A DNA stretch of 64,000 nucleotides from Bacteroidota bacterium (GTDB taxonomy: Bacteria; Bacteroidota; Bacteroidia; AKYH767-A; OLB10): positions 62,001 to 126,000 of the forward strand of contig JADJPB010000010.1 in the NCBI GenBank assembly GCA_016713445.1, read 5' to 3'. This document shows positions 35,144 through 43,939 of the stretch, piece after piece. The notes under the pieces were generated by a model. The model did no database searches, had not been told where the DNA came from, and saw only the letters and a program-made list of their open reading frames with translations. A program made the position numbers and the translations under genes. Every line of letters starts with the position of its first letter. Positions within the stretch are counted from its first letter, which is position 1.

Positions 35144-37420
35144 ATGTATCGTTTCGGCCTCTTCCTTCTCTCTTTACTTTTTCTTTGCCTATCAGCTAGT
35201 CATTCCTTCGGGCAAAACGGGAATATTACAGGTAAAATCACAGGAAATAATGGCGAAGGCCTCATTGGTGCAATTGCAGAATTGCGCATTGCAAAAGATT
35301 CTTCCTTATCAAAAGCTGCTGCGACAGATGTCAACGGTGAGTTTGTGCTTGAAAATATTAAACCTGGAACCTATTACATTAAAGCGAGCTTCATTGGCTT
35401 CAATATATTCAAAGGTGAAAGCTTCTCCTACGATGGTGTAGCTTCAAAGAACATTACTACCGTTAAATTAACGGAATCATCCATTCAATTAAAAAGTGCA
35501 GAGATTACTGGAATCAAACCATTGGTAGAAGTGAAAGCTGATATGACGGTTTTCAACGTGGAAAACAGCATCAACTCCACAGGCAGTAATGCGTATGAAC
35601 TATTGCAGAAAGCGCCTGGTGTTGTTGTTGACAATAACGATAATATCGCATTAAAAGGACGTGGCGGTGTAATGGTCCAAATTGATGGTCGGCCCTCGCG
35701 CTTATCTGAAACTGAACTTGCCGATTATTTAAAAAGTGTTCAGAGCACCGACGTTGAAGCGATTGAACTTATTTCAAATCCGTCTTCAAAATATGACGCT
35801 GAAGGAACTGCAGGAATCATCAATATTCGTCTAAAGAAAAATAAAAATTATGGAACTAACGGTTCTTTAACTGCAGGATATGCATATGGAGAAGAGCCAA
35901 AATACAATACAGCCTTTACTTTAAACAAACGAACTCGAAAGTTCAATATTTACACCAACTATAGTAATAACTTTGGAAAAAGATACAATGAATTTTTTCT
36001 CTATCGAGAACAACGTCCCTATATTTTTGATCAATCATCGCTTTCAACACGAGAATTTATTTCTCACAATTATAAGGCCGGGATTGACTACACGCTGAAT
36101 AGAAAGCATAGTTTTAGTATTATGGCAAATGGAAATTACAATACATCGGATGTGACTCAAAAAAACAGAAATACCATCAGTGATTTTACAACACTACAAG
36201 CCGATAGCATTCTCAAATCCAATCAAACGGCAGAGCAGTCGGGAAACAATATCAACTTAAATTTAAATCATCATTTCACCGATACGCTTGGAAATGACTT
36301 GTCGACGGATTTCGACTTCGGATATTTTGATAGTGATCGCGATAATTTTATTCCCAATGAATATATATTACCGGAAGTGGAAACTCCATTGTCCTCCACT
36401 TATTTTCGCTCTCTCATGCCCACCACCATTACGATTTACTCTATAAAATCGGATTATACTAAAAAGTTTAAAAAGGGAAAGCTGGGCGTAGGATTTAAAG
36501 TAGCCGTTGTTGAAACAGACAATACATTTAATTTCTATAATATCGAAAATGGAATTCAATCACTTGATAGTTCTCGCAGTAACCACTTTGTATATACCGA
36601 AAATGTAAATGCAGCCTACGCCAATTATCAATACACCATTAAAAAGTTAGAATTTCAAATCGGATTACGTGTTGAGAACACACAAAGCGAAGGTGATTTG
36701 AAAAGCGAAGTAAGCGCAGATGATAAAAATGTAAAGCGCGATTATACAGACTTCTTTCCTAGCGCTGGAGTTACTTTCAACGTGAATCCATCTCACGCTA
36801 CCTCACTTGTATTTAGCTCTCGAATTGATCGCCCGAATTATCAAGAATTAAACCCCTTCGAAAATAAATTAGACGAACTTAGTTTCAGAAAGGGAAATCC
36901 ATTCTTAAACCCACAATACTCCAACAAAATTGAACTTTCACATACCTATAAATATGCCACAACTCTCAGCGTTGGTTACAGTATTACAGAAGATTTTTTC
37001 GCGCAAATTGCAGATACTATTCCGGGAGGAAAAAGTTTTTTAACACCTAGAAACTTAGCTACTGAAGAGGTGATAAGCATTAATATTAGTACCTCGCAAC
37101 AACCTACTCCATGGTATGGGGTATACTTTAATGGAAGCGTCATCAACCAAGCTTATGATGCTGATTTTGGTGAAGGAAGAACCATTAATACTTCCTTTGT
37201 TTCTGTAAATGTGTATGTCCAAAATACATTTAAGCTACCCAAAGCATTCACTTTTGAATTATCTGGTTGGTTTAATAGTGGTGGTGTATGGAGTGGCTCC
37301 TACAAAACAGATCCAACCGCATCGGTAGATCTGGGTTTGCAAAAAAAATTATTAGGAGATCAAGCTACGTTTAAAATCTCCGTTACTGATATCTTTTCAC
37401 AGCACCTTGGAGTAGCGTGA
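35144..37420 (+). CDS. Outer-membrane beta-barrel protein with CarboxypepD_reg-like and TonB plug domains, 3' frameshift
   Basis: Starts at ATG 35144 (MYRFGLFLLSLLFLCLSASHSFGQ); the longer TTG reading from 35078 lacks a signal peptide at its end. A carboxypeptidase-regulatory-like domain (about 28-110) is followed by a plug-like region (NAYELLQKAPGVVVDNNDNIALKGRGGVMVQIDGRPS, split across 150-190) and an OMP_b-brl_3-type barrel. Such proteins are TonB-linked importers or exporters of unknown substrate. The ORF ends too early at 37420: adding a T to the TTTT at about 37393 continues APWSSVNTYAGIISRANGNW. After a one-base insertion near 37490 it ends in NTRQRSTGSESEQKRIGGE at 37579. The true gene thus probably spans 35144-37579. 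Confidence 0.85.
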   Translation: MYRFGLFLLSLLFLCLSASHSFGQNGNITGKITGNNGEGLIGAIAELRIAKDSSLSKAAATDVNGEFVLENIKPGTYYIKASFIGFNIFKGESFSYDGVASKNITTVKLTESSIQLKSAEITGIKPLVEVKADMTVFNVENSINSTGSNAYELLQKAPGVVVDNNDNIALKGRGGVMVQIDGRPSRLSETELADYLKSVQSTDVEAIELISNPSSKYDAEGTAGIINIRLKKNKNYGTNGSLTAGYAYGEEPKYNTAFTLNKRTRKFNIYTNYSNNFGKRYNEFFLYREQRPYIFDQSSLSTREFISHNYKAGIDYTLNRKHSFSIMANGNYNTSDVTQKNRNTISDFTTLQADSILKSNQTAEQSGNNINLNLNHHFTDTLGNDLSTDFDFGYFDSDRDNFIPNEYILPEVETPLSSTYFRSLMPTTITIYSIKSDYTKKFKKGKLGVGFKVAVVETDNTFNFYNIENGIQSLDSSRSNHFVYTENVNAAYANYQYTIKKLEFQIGLRVENTQSEGDLKSEVSADDKNVKRDYTDFFPSAGVTFNVNPSHATSLVFSSRIDRPNYQELNPFENKLDELSFRKGNPFLNPQYSNKIELSHTYKYATTLSVGYSITEDFFAQIADTIPGGKSFLTPRNLATEEVISINISTSQQPTPWYGVYFNGSVINQAYDADFGEGRTINTSFVSVNVYVQNTFKLPKAFTFELSGWFNSGGVWSGSYKTDPTASVDLGLQKKLLGDQATFKISVTDIFSQHLGVA

Positions 37421-37687
37421 ACACCTATGCGGGAATTATAAGTAGAGCAAATGGCAATTGGGAGAGTCGACAATTTAGAGCTGCCCTTCACATGGCGGTT
37501 TGGAAACAAACAAATGAAAAACACGCGTCAACGATCAACAGGAAGTGAATCTGAGCAAAAGCGTATTGGAGGAGAATAGTTTCCGCTGAATGTGGAAGAA
37601 GTTTGTAAAGTCGATTCAAAGTATTATTTTTAATGTTTCAAAACACTACGTACCCTGATGAGATGGGACTAAAGTCAAATAAGAAAC

Positions 37688-38056
37688 ATGAAAATTAAAT
37701 ACACCTTCTTCATTGCAATACTGTCGCTGTTCACTTTTTCCTATTGCACTTCCTCAAAGAAAACAACATCACCTTCAACAAGTGAGCCTGTAGCAAACCC
37801 AGCTTTTACCTACGAAAAAAATGTAGCTCCCATCATGATGGCAAGTTGCTCCCCATGTCATTTTCCGGAAACTGGAAAAAAGAAACTACTTGACACCTAT
37901 GAAGCAACGGCGAAAAACATTGTTGATATATTAGAAAGGGTTCAACTGCCTATTGATCATGAAGGATACATGCCCTTTAAAAGTAAAAAACCCGCACTTA
38001 CAGATAGAGAAATTGCTATTCTAAAAAAATGGCAGGAAGATAAAATGCCGAAGTGA
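37688..38056 (+). CDS. Small c-type cytochrome lipoprotein
   Basis: 122 residues. A lipoprotein signal ends at Cys20 (FTFSYC), followed by a serine/threonine-rich linker. A single haem-attachment motif CSPCH at 54-58 is preceded by FTYEKNVAPIMMASC, the pattern of Bacteroidota cytochrome-like domains that occur in planctomycete-type and copper-related proteins. Methionine or another axial ligand could come from GYMPFKSKKPALTDREI. It should be an envelope electron carrier. The following gene starts about 30 bases later and may be co-transcribed. Confidence 0.85.
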   Translation: MKIKYTFFIAILSLFTFSYCTSSKKTTSPSTSEPVANPAFTYEKNVAPIMMASCSPCHFPETGKKKLLDTYEATAKNIVDILERVQLPIDHEGYMPFKSKKPALTDREIAILKKWQEDKMPK

Positions 38057-38085
38057 TGCAAATGTTTCCTCCCCTCTTGAAATAA

Positions 38086-38544
38086 ATGTCGGCTTTAAAA
38101 AGTATCTTCTTCTACTTTGGATTGACAATCCTATCACCGTCATTGATGGCACAAAGTCCTTGCGCATGCTGTACAGAAAACCATAAAGCTTTTGACTTTT
38201 GGGTGGGAGATTGGACGGTATTTGACACAAGTGGAAATAAAATCGGTGAAAACAAAATAGACAAAATAGAGGGAAATTGTATACTTAATGAACATTGGAT
38301 AGGAGGAAAAGGCAATACAGGTAGCAGTTACAATTTTTATGATGCCACAGACTCTACCTGGAATCAATTGTGGATTGACAGTCAAGGCGGGAACTTAGTT
38401 TTAAAAGGAAAAGCTTCCTCCAACAAAATGATCTTAAAAAGCAAATTTCAAAAAGGACCCAACGGAAATATGTATTGCAACAGAATTACCTGGACTTTAA
38501 ATTTAGATGGAAGTGTAAACGCAACGCTGGGAGATCACGAATGA
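38086..38544 (+). CDS. Secreted DUF1579-like protein, 3' frameshift
   Basis: Signal peptide 1-22 (ending SLMAQ). The mature protein starts with a cysteine-rich PCACCTENHKAFDFWVGDWTVFD and continues GENKIDKIEGNCILNEHWIG, NFYDATDSTWNQLWIDSQGG and ITWTLNLDGSV. The FWVGDW...NCILNEHW...WxQxWID pattern resembles proteins annotated as DUF1579 or hypothetical and suggests a lipocalin-like beta-barrel. The ORF stops at 38544. With one A fewer at about 38517-38519 it reads QRWEITNENEDLLSVAFIGI and ends in YRKK at 38596, so the natural end is probably there. Confidence 0.72.
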   Translation: MSALKSIFFYFGLTILSPSLMAQSPCACCTENHKAFDFWVGDWTVFDTSGNKIGENKIDKIEGNCILNEHWIGGKGNTGSSYNFYDATDSTWNQLWIDSQGGNLVLKGKASSNKMILKSKFQKGPNGNMYCNRITWTLNLDGSVNATLGDHE

Positions 38545-38601
38545 AAATGAAGATCTCCTTTCTGTCGCATTTATTGGAATCTACAGAAAAAAATAAATAT
38601 T

Positions 38602-39054
38602 ATGGCTACAATCAATCCCTATTTAACTTTCGATGGAAATTGCGAACAAGCATTTGAATTTTACAAATCTGTATTTGGTGGTGAATTTACATATCTCGGT
38701 AAATTTAAAGATATGCCTCCCAGTTCAGAGTTTCCAATTTCGGATGAAGACAAAGAAAAAGTAATGCATGTCTCTTTGCCAATCGGGGGCGACACCCAGT
38801 TATTGGGAAGCGATACCTCTACTGCTTTCGGCGTAAATCATATAGTGGGAAATAATATTTCAATTTCCATCAATTCAAAAACAGTAGATGAAGCTACTCG
38901 TCTTTTCATAGGACTTTCCGCTGGAGGAAATGTTACCATGCCTCTTAATAAAACTTTTTGGGGTGCTTTCTTTGGTATGTTTACTGACAAATTTGGCATT
39001 CACTGGCAAGTGAATTGTGAGCTAGCGGAGCATAAAGATTTTGAGAAAATGTAG
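38602..39054 (+). CDS. PhnB-like VOC family protein
   Basis: 150 residues with the PhnB/glyoxalase-like pattern: PYLTFDGNCEQAFEFYKSVFGGEF, a middle part EKVMHVSLPIGGDTQLLGSDT, SKTVDEATRLFIGLSAGGNVTMPLNKTFWGAFFGMFTDKFGIHWQVN. Such proteins share the VOC fold and often dimerise; no substrate has been assigned to most. The gene begins just after the probable true end of the preceding gene (38596), so the two may form one transcript. Confidence 0.86.
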   Translation: MATINPYLTFDGNCEQAFEFYKSVFGGEFTYLGKFKDMPPSSEFPISDEDKEKVMHVSLPIGGDTQLLGSDTSTAFGVNHIVGNNISISINSKTVDEATRLFIGLSAGGNVTMPLNKTFWGAFFGMFTDKFGIHWQVNCELAEHKDFEKM

Positions 39055-39159
39055 TTCCACATCCAATACTATTCCAGTTTTGCCCTTACTTTGGGTAAAT
39101 ACAACGATTAATCACTTAGCTTCACTTTACATCTTATTGTGGTCTGTTTTCAATCATAT

Positions 39160-39181
39160 ACATATAATGTAATTTATGTGT
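39160..39181 (+). promoter_or_regulatory. Candidate operator upstream of the RIC gene
   Basis: A 22-base imperfect dyad with half-sites ACATATAATGT and AATTTATGTGT matches at 8 of 11 symmetric positions. It lies 88 bases before the ATG of the RIC gene. The same locus encodes an Rrf2-type regulator, whose family recognises AT-rich dyads of about this length, so this is a possible binding site. The assignment is inference. Confidence 0.4.
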
Positions 39182-39222
39182 AATAATAAAAGATTTATTT
39201 ACCTTTATTATTACTTTCTTTG

Positions 39223-39230
39223 TACCTTTG
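39223..39230 (+). promoter_or_regulatory. Candidate -7 element TACCTTTG of the RIC gene
   Basis: TACCTTTG fits TAnnTTTG and stands 18 bases before the ATG at 39248. A clear -33 TTTG at the expected spacing was not found. Confidence 0.4.
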
Positions 39231-39247
39231 TCAAAACATTTAACAAT

Positions 39248-40002
39248 ATGGAAAACATTCAAGAATTAGAAATCCCAAACAACAACGAATCACTAAAAAA
39301 TCAAACACCGTAGGACAAGTTGCTGCTACAGATTACCGAAATGCAATACTTTTAAGAAATATGGTATTGACTTTTGCTGGGGGAAAAAAATCAATCGGTG
39401 AAGCCGAAAAAAAGGGAATTGATATAAATATACTTAAATCAGAACTTGAAAACATTGCTAAAGAAAGTCGTAACAACACACATTTGTATACCGAATGGAA
39501 CCCTTCCTTTCTAGCAGTCTACATAATAAATACACATCATGCTTATGTAAAAGAAATATTACCTGAAATGCATTTCTTCACAGCAAAAGTCACCAATGTG
39601 CCGGCAAAGAACATCCAGAATTATTTAAAATAAAGGAGCTTGTTAATTCCATCAAAGAAGAACTAACCTTACACATGATGAAAGAGGAGCAAATACTTTT
39701 TCCGTACATAAAAACGTTATATGAAGCGAGCCTTGAAAAAAACTTCTCCCCTAATGCTCCATTTGGAACAGTAAAAAACCCGATTTCCATGATGGAAGCA
39801 GAGCATGAATCGGCAGGAGAATGTTTAAGGGAAATTAGAGTGTTGACCCAAAACTATACGCTACCCAATAATGCATGTGGAAGCTATCAATTTGCTATAT
39901 AATTTACTTAAGGCCTTTGAAGACGACTTGCATCTACATATTCATCTAGAAAATAACATCCTTTTCCCCAAGGCAATTGAGCTAGAAAATAAAAACCATT
40001 AA
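39248..40002 (+). pseudogene. Iron-sulfur cluster repair di-iron protein (RIC/ScdA-YtfE family), at least five indels
   Basis: The gene reads as one RIC protein only across several frames. It begins MENIQELEIPNNN, then NTVGQVAATDYRNAILFKKYGIDFC and GGKKSIGEAEKKGIDINIL (the ScdA N-terminal domain with its cysteine motif). The di-iron hemerythrin-like part follows with HLYTEWNPSFLAVYIINTHHAYVKE, GKEHPELFKIKELVNSIKEEL, HMMKEEQILFPYI, MEAEHESAGECLREIR and FEDDLHLHIHLENNILFPKAIE. RIC proteins repair Fe-S clusters damaged by nitric oxide or peroxide. Frame changes fall near 39305, 39350, 39376, 39600 and 39890. The hemerythrin and Rrf2 genes beside it support the stress role. Confidence 0.75.
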
Positions 40003-40007
40003 ACGAA

Positions 40008-40500
40008 ATGAACACTTCAAATTCCCAGCCGCTAAAAAGACATCCTGCGCTCATCCCTCTTTCCCACGACCATCATCAAGGATTATTATTGGTTTGGAAA
40101 ATTCGTCAGGGAATAGCGCTTGGTGTTTCATCCCATCGAATAAGTACTTATATTCAATATTTTTCGCAACCAGACCTTCTTCCTCATTTTCATAAAGAAG
40201 AATCCCATATTGATAAAAGAATTGTCGCCTTCCGATTCTTTGGCGCTACAGATGATTCAAGAACATGATAAGCTTCGCGAAACATTACAATTATTAAAAA
40301 ATGATTCGAATAACTTATCAATTATTCAGACATTCTCAAACTTACTAGAAGCTCATATTCGATTTGAAGAGCGGATTTTATTTCCTCATATACAAGATGT
40401 CGTGGAACTAGATACTCTCTCCCAAAAGTGGGAAAACAAAAATGCAACTGAATGTGAAATCGATCAAAAATGGGATGATCACTTCTGGATAAAAGAGTAA
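40008..40500 (+). pseudogene. Hemerythrin HHE domain protein, one frameshift
   Basis: ATG 40008 lies 5 bases after the RIC stop. The first frame reads HPALIPLSHDHHQGLLLVW and FSQPDLLPHFHKEE; near 40203-40210 the frame changes and continues ILIKELSPSDSLALQM, IQEHDKLRETLQLL and LLEAHIRFEERILFPHIQDVV. The histidine/glutamate pattern (HDHH, HFxxEE, EHxxL, HxxFEER) is that of a hemerythrin-like di-iron site. Such proteins bind oxygen or nitric oxide, and this one most likely works with RIC. It is about 163 residues when repaired. Confidence 0.75.
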
Positions 40501-40520
40501 ATCTAAAACCCTTTTAGATT
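40500..40520 (+). terminator. Hairpin directly after the hemerythrin gene
   Basis: AATCTAAAA-CCC-TTTTAGATT is a perfect 9-bp stem with a 3-base loop whose first base is the last base of the hemerythrin stop codon. There is no T tract after it, so it may act as a terminator or as an mRNA-stabilising hairpin. Confidence 0.45.
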
Positions 40521-40692
40521 ATTAAAATCAAAATTCTAATTGTCCTCTATGTGAAACCTACTAAATGCTTGTTTAATCTCAATGCATTGATGAACAAAAT
40601 CTATATCTTTGAACTAGCCTTCTAAATGTAGGTACTTTTCCGCTTCATCCTTTTTATTCAATTATTAATTTAGTCCGATTGTTGATACTATC

Positions 40693-41114
40693 ATGTTAAG
40701 TATAAGTTGTAAAGCATCCATAAAAGCAGCTGTTTTTTTAGGATCAAAAATAGATTCGGAACAGCGATTTAGTATTGGAGAAATAGCCAACTTTATTGAT
40801 GAAAACGAGCATACCGTTGCAAAAACTTACAAAAATAGCCAAGGAAAATATCATTAGTAGTGCAAAAGGACCCCATGGTGGTTTCTTCATTACTTCAAAG
40901 CAAAAAAACTTTAAGTAAAAAAATCGTACATGCTATAGATGGTATGCAGGTGTTCGAAGGGTGTGGGTTTAGGTCTTTTAAAGTGCTCTACATCTGACCT
41001 TGCCCTATCCATTTCGACTTTAAATTGATTCGCGAAAATTTCAAAGAAATTTGTGAAAGTAAACTATTTGCGATTTATACGAAGGTATTAATAGCGGACT
41101 CTTATTTAAAATAG
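40693..41114 (+). pseudogene. Rrf2 family transcriptional regulator, at least four indels
   Basis: From ATG 40693 the first frame gives MLSISCKASIKAAVFLGSKI, FSIGEIANFIDENEHTVAKT; other frames then supply LQKIAKENIISSAKGPHGGF, FITSKQKTLSKKIVHAIDGM, QVFEGCGLGLLKCSTSDPC, PIHFDFKLIRENFKEICESK and LFAIYTK, ending at 41114. This is the full Rrf2 layout: winged helix with the wing GPHGGF, then a C-x6-C-x5-C cluster in GCGLGLLKCSTSDPCP that would hold a [2Fe-2S] centre as in NsrR or IscR. It lies beside RIC and hemerythrin, which fits a nitric oxide-responsive repressor of this locus. Frame breaks are near 40828, 40905, 40972 and 40999. A TATCTTTG -7-like box lies at 40604-40611. Confidence 0.72.
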
Positions 41115-41271
41115 CAATTCTTTACATTTTGGCTTGCTCCTCTCTTTTCTAAATCCCTATTTTCTCTATCCTTCTTATCCTTTTCAATTTCCTATCCTTG
41201 TACAAGACGAAAACCATCCGTTGCCATAAACTCCTCATGAACCTGCATATCATAGTTAGGTAATATTCATA

Positions 41272-41571
41272 GGCGGGACAGCGAACATGATGAAATATTT
41301 TCAAGATAGTATACGTTTTGCTATTGAGAAACTTAAGAAAAATAAGGAAGGAAATGTATTGTCTGAAATAAAAATAGATGATGACGGAGTTGTCGTTTCC
41401 GCAAGAATAATAAACGGTGTGGCGAACGCCCCCAATTTTGCAAAAGAAACGGAAAGAGTATTGTTAGCCATTCCAAGATGGATGCCCGCCATGAAGAATG
41501 GAAAAGCCGTTCCATGTACAATGTATTTGTCGGTTCCGTTCTTTATAAATGAAAAGAATAGAGGATATTAA
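41272..41571 (+). pseudogene. TonB C-terminal domain protein, truncated or disrupted at the 5' end
   Basis: The open frame from 41260 reads FIGGTANMMKYFQDSIRFAI, LKKNKEGNVLSEIKIDDDG, ERVLLAIPRWMPAMKNGK and MYLSVPFFINEK. That is the C-terminal domain of a TonB-family energy transducer (family pattern FPGGxxxMMKFLxxNIxYP ... GxVxVxFxVxxDG ... MPxWxPGxxxGKPV). The ATG at 41287 lies inside the domain, and no signal anchor or proline-rich linker is readable upstream before a stop at 41257. So the gene is either an N-terminally broken TonB or lies beyond further indels. TonB domains pass proton-motive energy to outer-membrane receptors. Confidence 0.6.
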
Positions 41572-41661
41572 GTTTAAGATTGAGTTTTCTCCAATTTATC
41601 TGTTACTTTGTACTAGACTAGGTTATTGGTGATTATTCGTGAACTTTAAATACCGATCCAC

Positions 41662-42198
41662 ATGAACAAGCAAGATATCATATTTAATTTACAGGATAGC
41701 CATCGGGAGTTTATTGACTATTTATCGAGCTTGGATGATCGCGCTTTTATGCATTCTTTTCAAAATGAAAAAATGGACAGCAGGACAACAGGCCGATCAT
41801 ATTTACCGTTCTTTGATGCCGGTTCATCTTATTCTCAAATTTCCGAAGTGGACCATCAAACAGCTTTTGGGAAGTGCCAATCGCCCCTCTAAAAGTTATG
41901 ATGAATTGGTGGCTAAATATTATTACAAGTTGGAAAACAGAACGGGGACTCCCCCAAGTTTTTTACTCCGAAGGAAATAACCGTTGCCATTAAACCCATC
42001 ATCTTTGCAAAAGTTCAAAATAACCTCAACAAAATTTGCAATTCACTAGAAGGCTTTACGGAAGAAGAGCTGGATGAATTTATACTTCCACATCCACTGT
42101 TGGGGAAAGTTACTCTAAGAGAAATGATGTACTTTAATATTCTACATGTCCAACATCATCAAAAAATTGCAGAACGAAATTTAGCAGACTTTAAATAA
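41662..42198 (+). pseudogene. DinB superfamily protein, two or more indels
   Basis: Across three frames it reads MNKQDIIFNLQDSHREFIDY, LSSLDDRAFMHSF, KWTAGQQADHIYRSLMPVHL, ILKFPKWTIKQLLGSANRPS, KSYDELVAKYYYKLEN, FTPKEITVAIKPIIFAKVQ, LEGFTEEELDEFILPHPLLG and KVTLREMMYFNILHVQHHQK. That is a four-helix DinB/YfiT-like bundle of about 178 residues, with the metal-ligand histidines in QQADHIYRS and HVQHHQ. Such proteins are metal-dependent enzymes, mostly thiol transferases or hydrolases of unknown substrate. Frame changes are near 41770 and 41950. It overlaps nothing and precedes the PD40 gene by 5 bases. Confidence 0.7.
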
Positions 42199-42203
42199 TT
42201 TCT

Positions 42204-43137
42204 ATGATGAAAAATATTCTTTATGTGCTTCTGTCTTTCTGTTTCACTACCTGCGCAGACACCGAAATCTACGGTACATCCGTACCAAGAAACTTTACTG
42301 CAAAATTTGCCTTCCGTTCGCGATCTAGCAATGAATAAATCGGGAGATGAAATTTATTTTACAGTACAAGGTTACAAGGAGAATTCTCTACCATTATTCA
42401 ATCTAACTTCGTTGATGGAAAATGGAGTCCGCTTGCTATAGCCTCTTTCTCTGGAAGATACGACGACCTTGAGCCCTTTCTTTCTCCCGATGAACGACGC
42501 CTTTATTTTGCATCCAATCGTCCGTTGGATCTAACCACCGATACCATCCTTGATTATAATATTTGGTATGTGGAAAGAAAATCCAATCGTGAACCGTGGT
42601 CGGCGCCCATCAATATCGGTGCACCCATCAATACTTTGCAAGATGAGTTTTATCCTTGTATCACATTGTCGGGAAACCTATACTTTACGGGAGGCGGCTC
42701 TGGAACAAAAGGGAAAGATGATATCTTTTTAAGCGAATGGAAAAATGGAATGTTCACTCCGCCACAATCTTTAGATACTCCATCAATTCCGAAGGCTATG
42801 AATTTAATGCTTTTGTTTCTCCTGATGAATCATTGATCCTCTTCACAGGATATAACAGAACTGGTGGACAGGAAGCGGTGATTTGTACATCAGCAAAAAG
42901 AGGGTGAACGGGAAATGGGAGCAAGCCAAAAACCTAGGGCCAGAAATCAACTCGAAGCATATGGACTATTGTCCGTTTGTAAGTTTTAATACTCAAGAAT
43001 TATATTTTACTAGCAAAAGAAATTCATTGGGAATTAGAGAAAAAGAATTTCAATCTGTACCCCAATTATTGAGTGCGTTGAATTCTTTTTCCAACGGCTT
43101 GAGTAGGCTTTATAAAATACCATTTTCAATAAAATAG
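42204..43137 (+). pseudogene. PD40/WD40-like beta-propeller protein, four indels
   Basis: ATG 42204 gives a signal sequence with a cysteine (MMKNILYVLLSFCFTTCA), then other frames supply SVRDLAMNKSGDEIYFTVQG, DGKWSPLAIASFSGRYDDLE, PFLSPDERRLYFASNRPLDL, IWYVERKSNREPWSAPINIG, CITLSGNLYFTGGGSGTKGK, EFNAFVSPDESLILFTGYNR and YISKKRVNGKWEQAKNLGP. The recurring SPDExxLYFxS strands are PD40 propeller blades, common in TolB-like and OmpA-linked envelope proteins of Bacteroidota. Breaks fall near 42257, 42378, 42782 and 42872. Function in the envelope is not specified by the sequence. Confidence 0.7.
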
Positions 43138-43147
43138 TTCCCTCTCT

Positions 43148-43879
43148 ATGTCGGAAAAAACATCCACCCGAATAAACAAATACCTGAGCGAAATTGGTTT
43201 TTGCTCACGTAGAGCTGCAGATACCTTAATTGAACAAGGAAGGGTTACGCTGAATGGAAAGATCCCAGAGATGGGAACAAAGATGATTCCTGGAGATGAA
43301 ATTAGAGTGGATGGAAAACTAGTAAGTGCCCCACTAGAAAAACATGTTTATATCGCATTCAATAAACCCGTTGGTATTGTTTGTACAACCGATGAAATCG
43401 GAGCGTGATAATATTATTGATTATATCGCTCATCCACAGCGTATATTCCTATTGGACGATTGGACAAACCCAGCGAAGGACTCATCTTTCTCACCAGCGA
43501 TGGAGATATTGTAAATAAAATTTTACGTTCAAAAATAATCATGAGAAAGAATATTTAGTTACTGTTGACAGAGCCATCACGGACGTATTCATTCAAAATG
43601 TCGAGTGGTGTTCCGATCCTCGACACCATCACCAAAAAATGTGTTGTTGAACAAACAGGAAGATTTACATTTCGCATTATCTTAACACAAGGCCTCAACC
43701 GACAAATTCGACGCATGTGTGAATACTTAGGATTTGAAGTGACCAAGTTAAAAAGAATCCGAATCATGAATATAAAAATGGATATGTCTATTGGGAAGTG
43801 GAGAGATCTCACTGCGCCGGAATTGGAAGAACTTTTATCCCTCGTCTCTGACTCCTCCAAAACAGACGAGGGATCATAA
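43148..43879 (+). pseudogene. rluF: 23S rRNA pseudouridine synthase RluF, three indels
   Basis: It starts at ATG 43148 with an S4 RNA-binding domain (TRINKYLSEIGFCSRRAADT, LIEQGRVTLNGKIPEMGTKM). The catalytic domain follows in other frames: YIAFNKPVGIVCTTDE, the active-site motif IGRLDKPSEGLIFLTSDGDI (catalytic Asp), EYLVTVDRAITDVFIQNMSS and LNRQIRRMCEYLGFEVTKLK. RluF-type enzymes make pseudouridine at position 2604 of 23S rRNA. Breaks fall near 43403, 43440 and 43535. It is about 243 residues when repaired. As a housekeeping gene its damage argues for sequence error. Confidence 0.8.
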
Positions 43880-43939
43880 GTTTGTAAACGATTCCGGTTG
43901 CACTTCTTATTTCTTTCTCGTACTTTTGAGATTACAACA

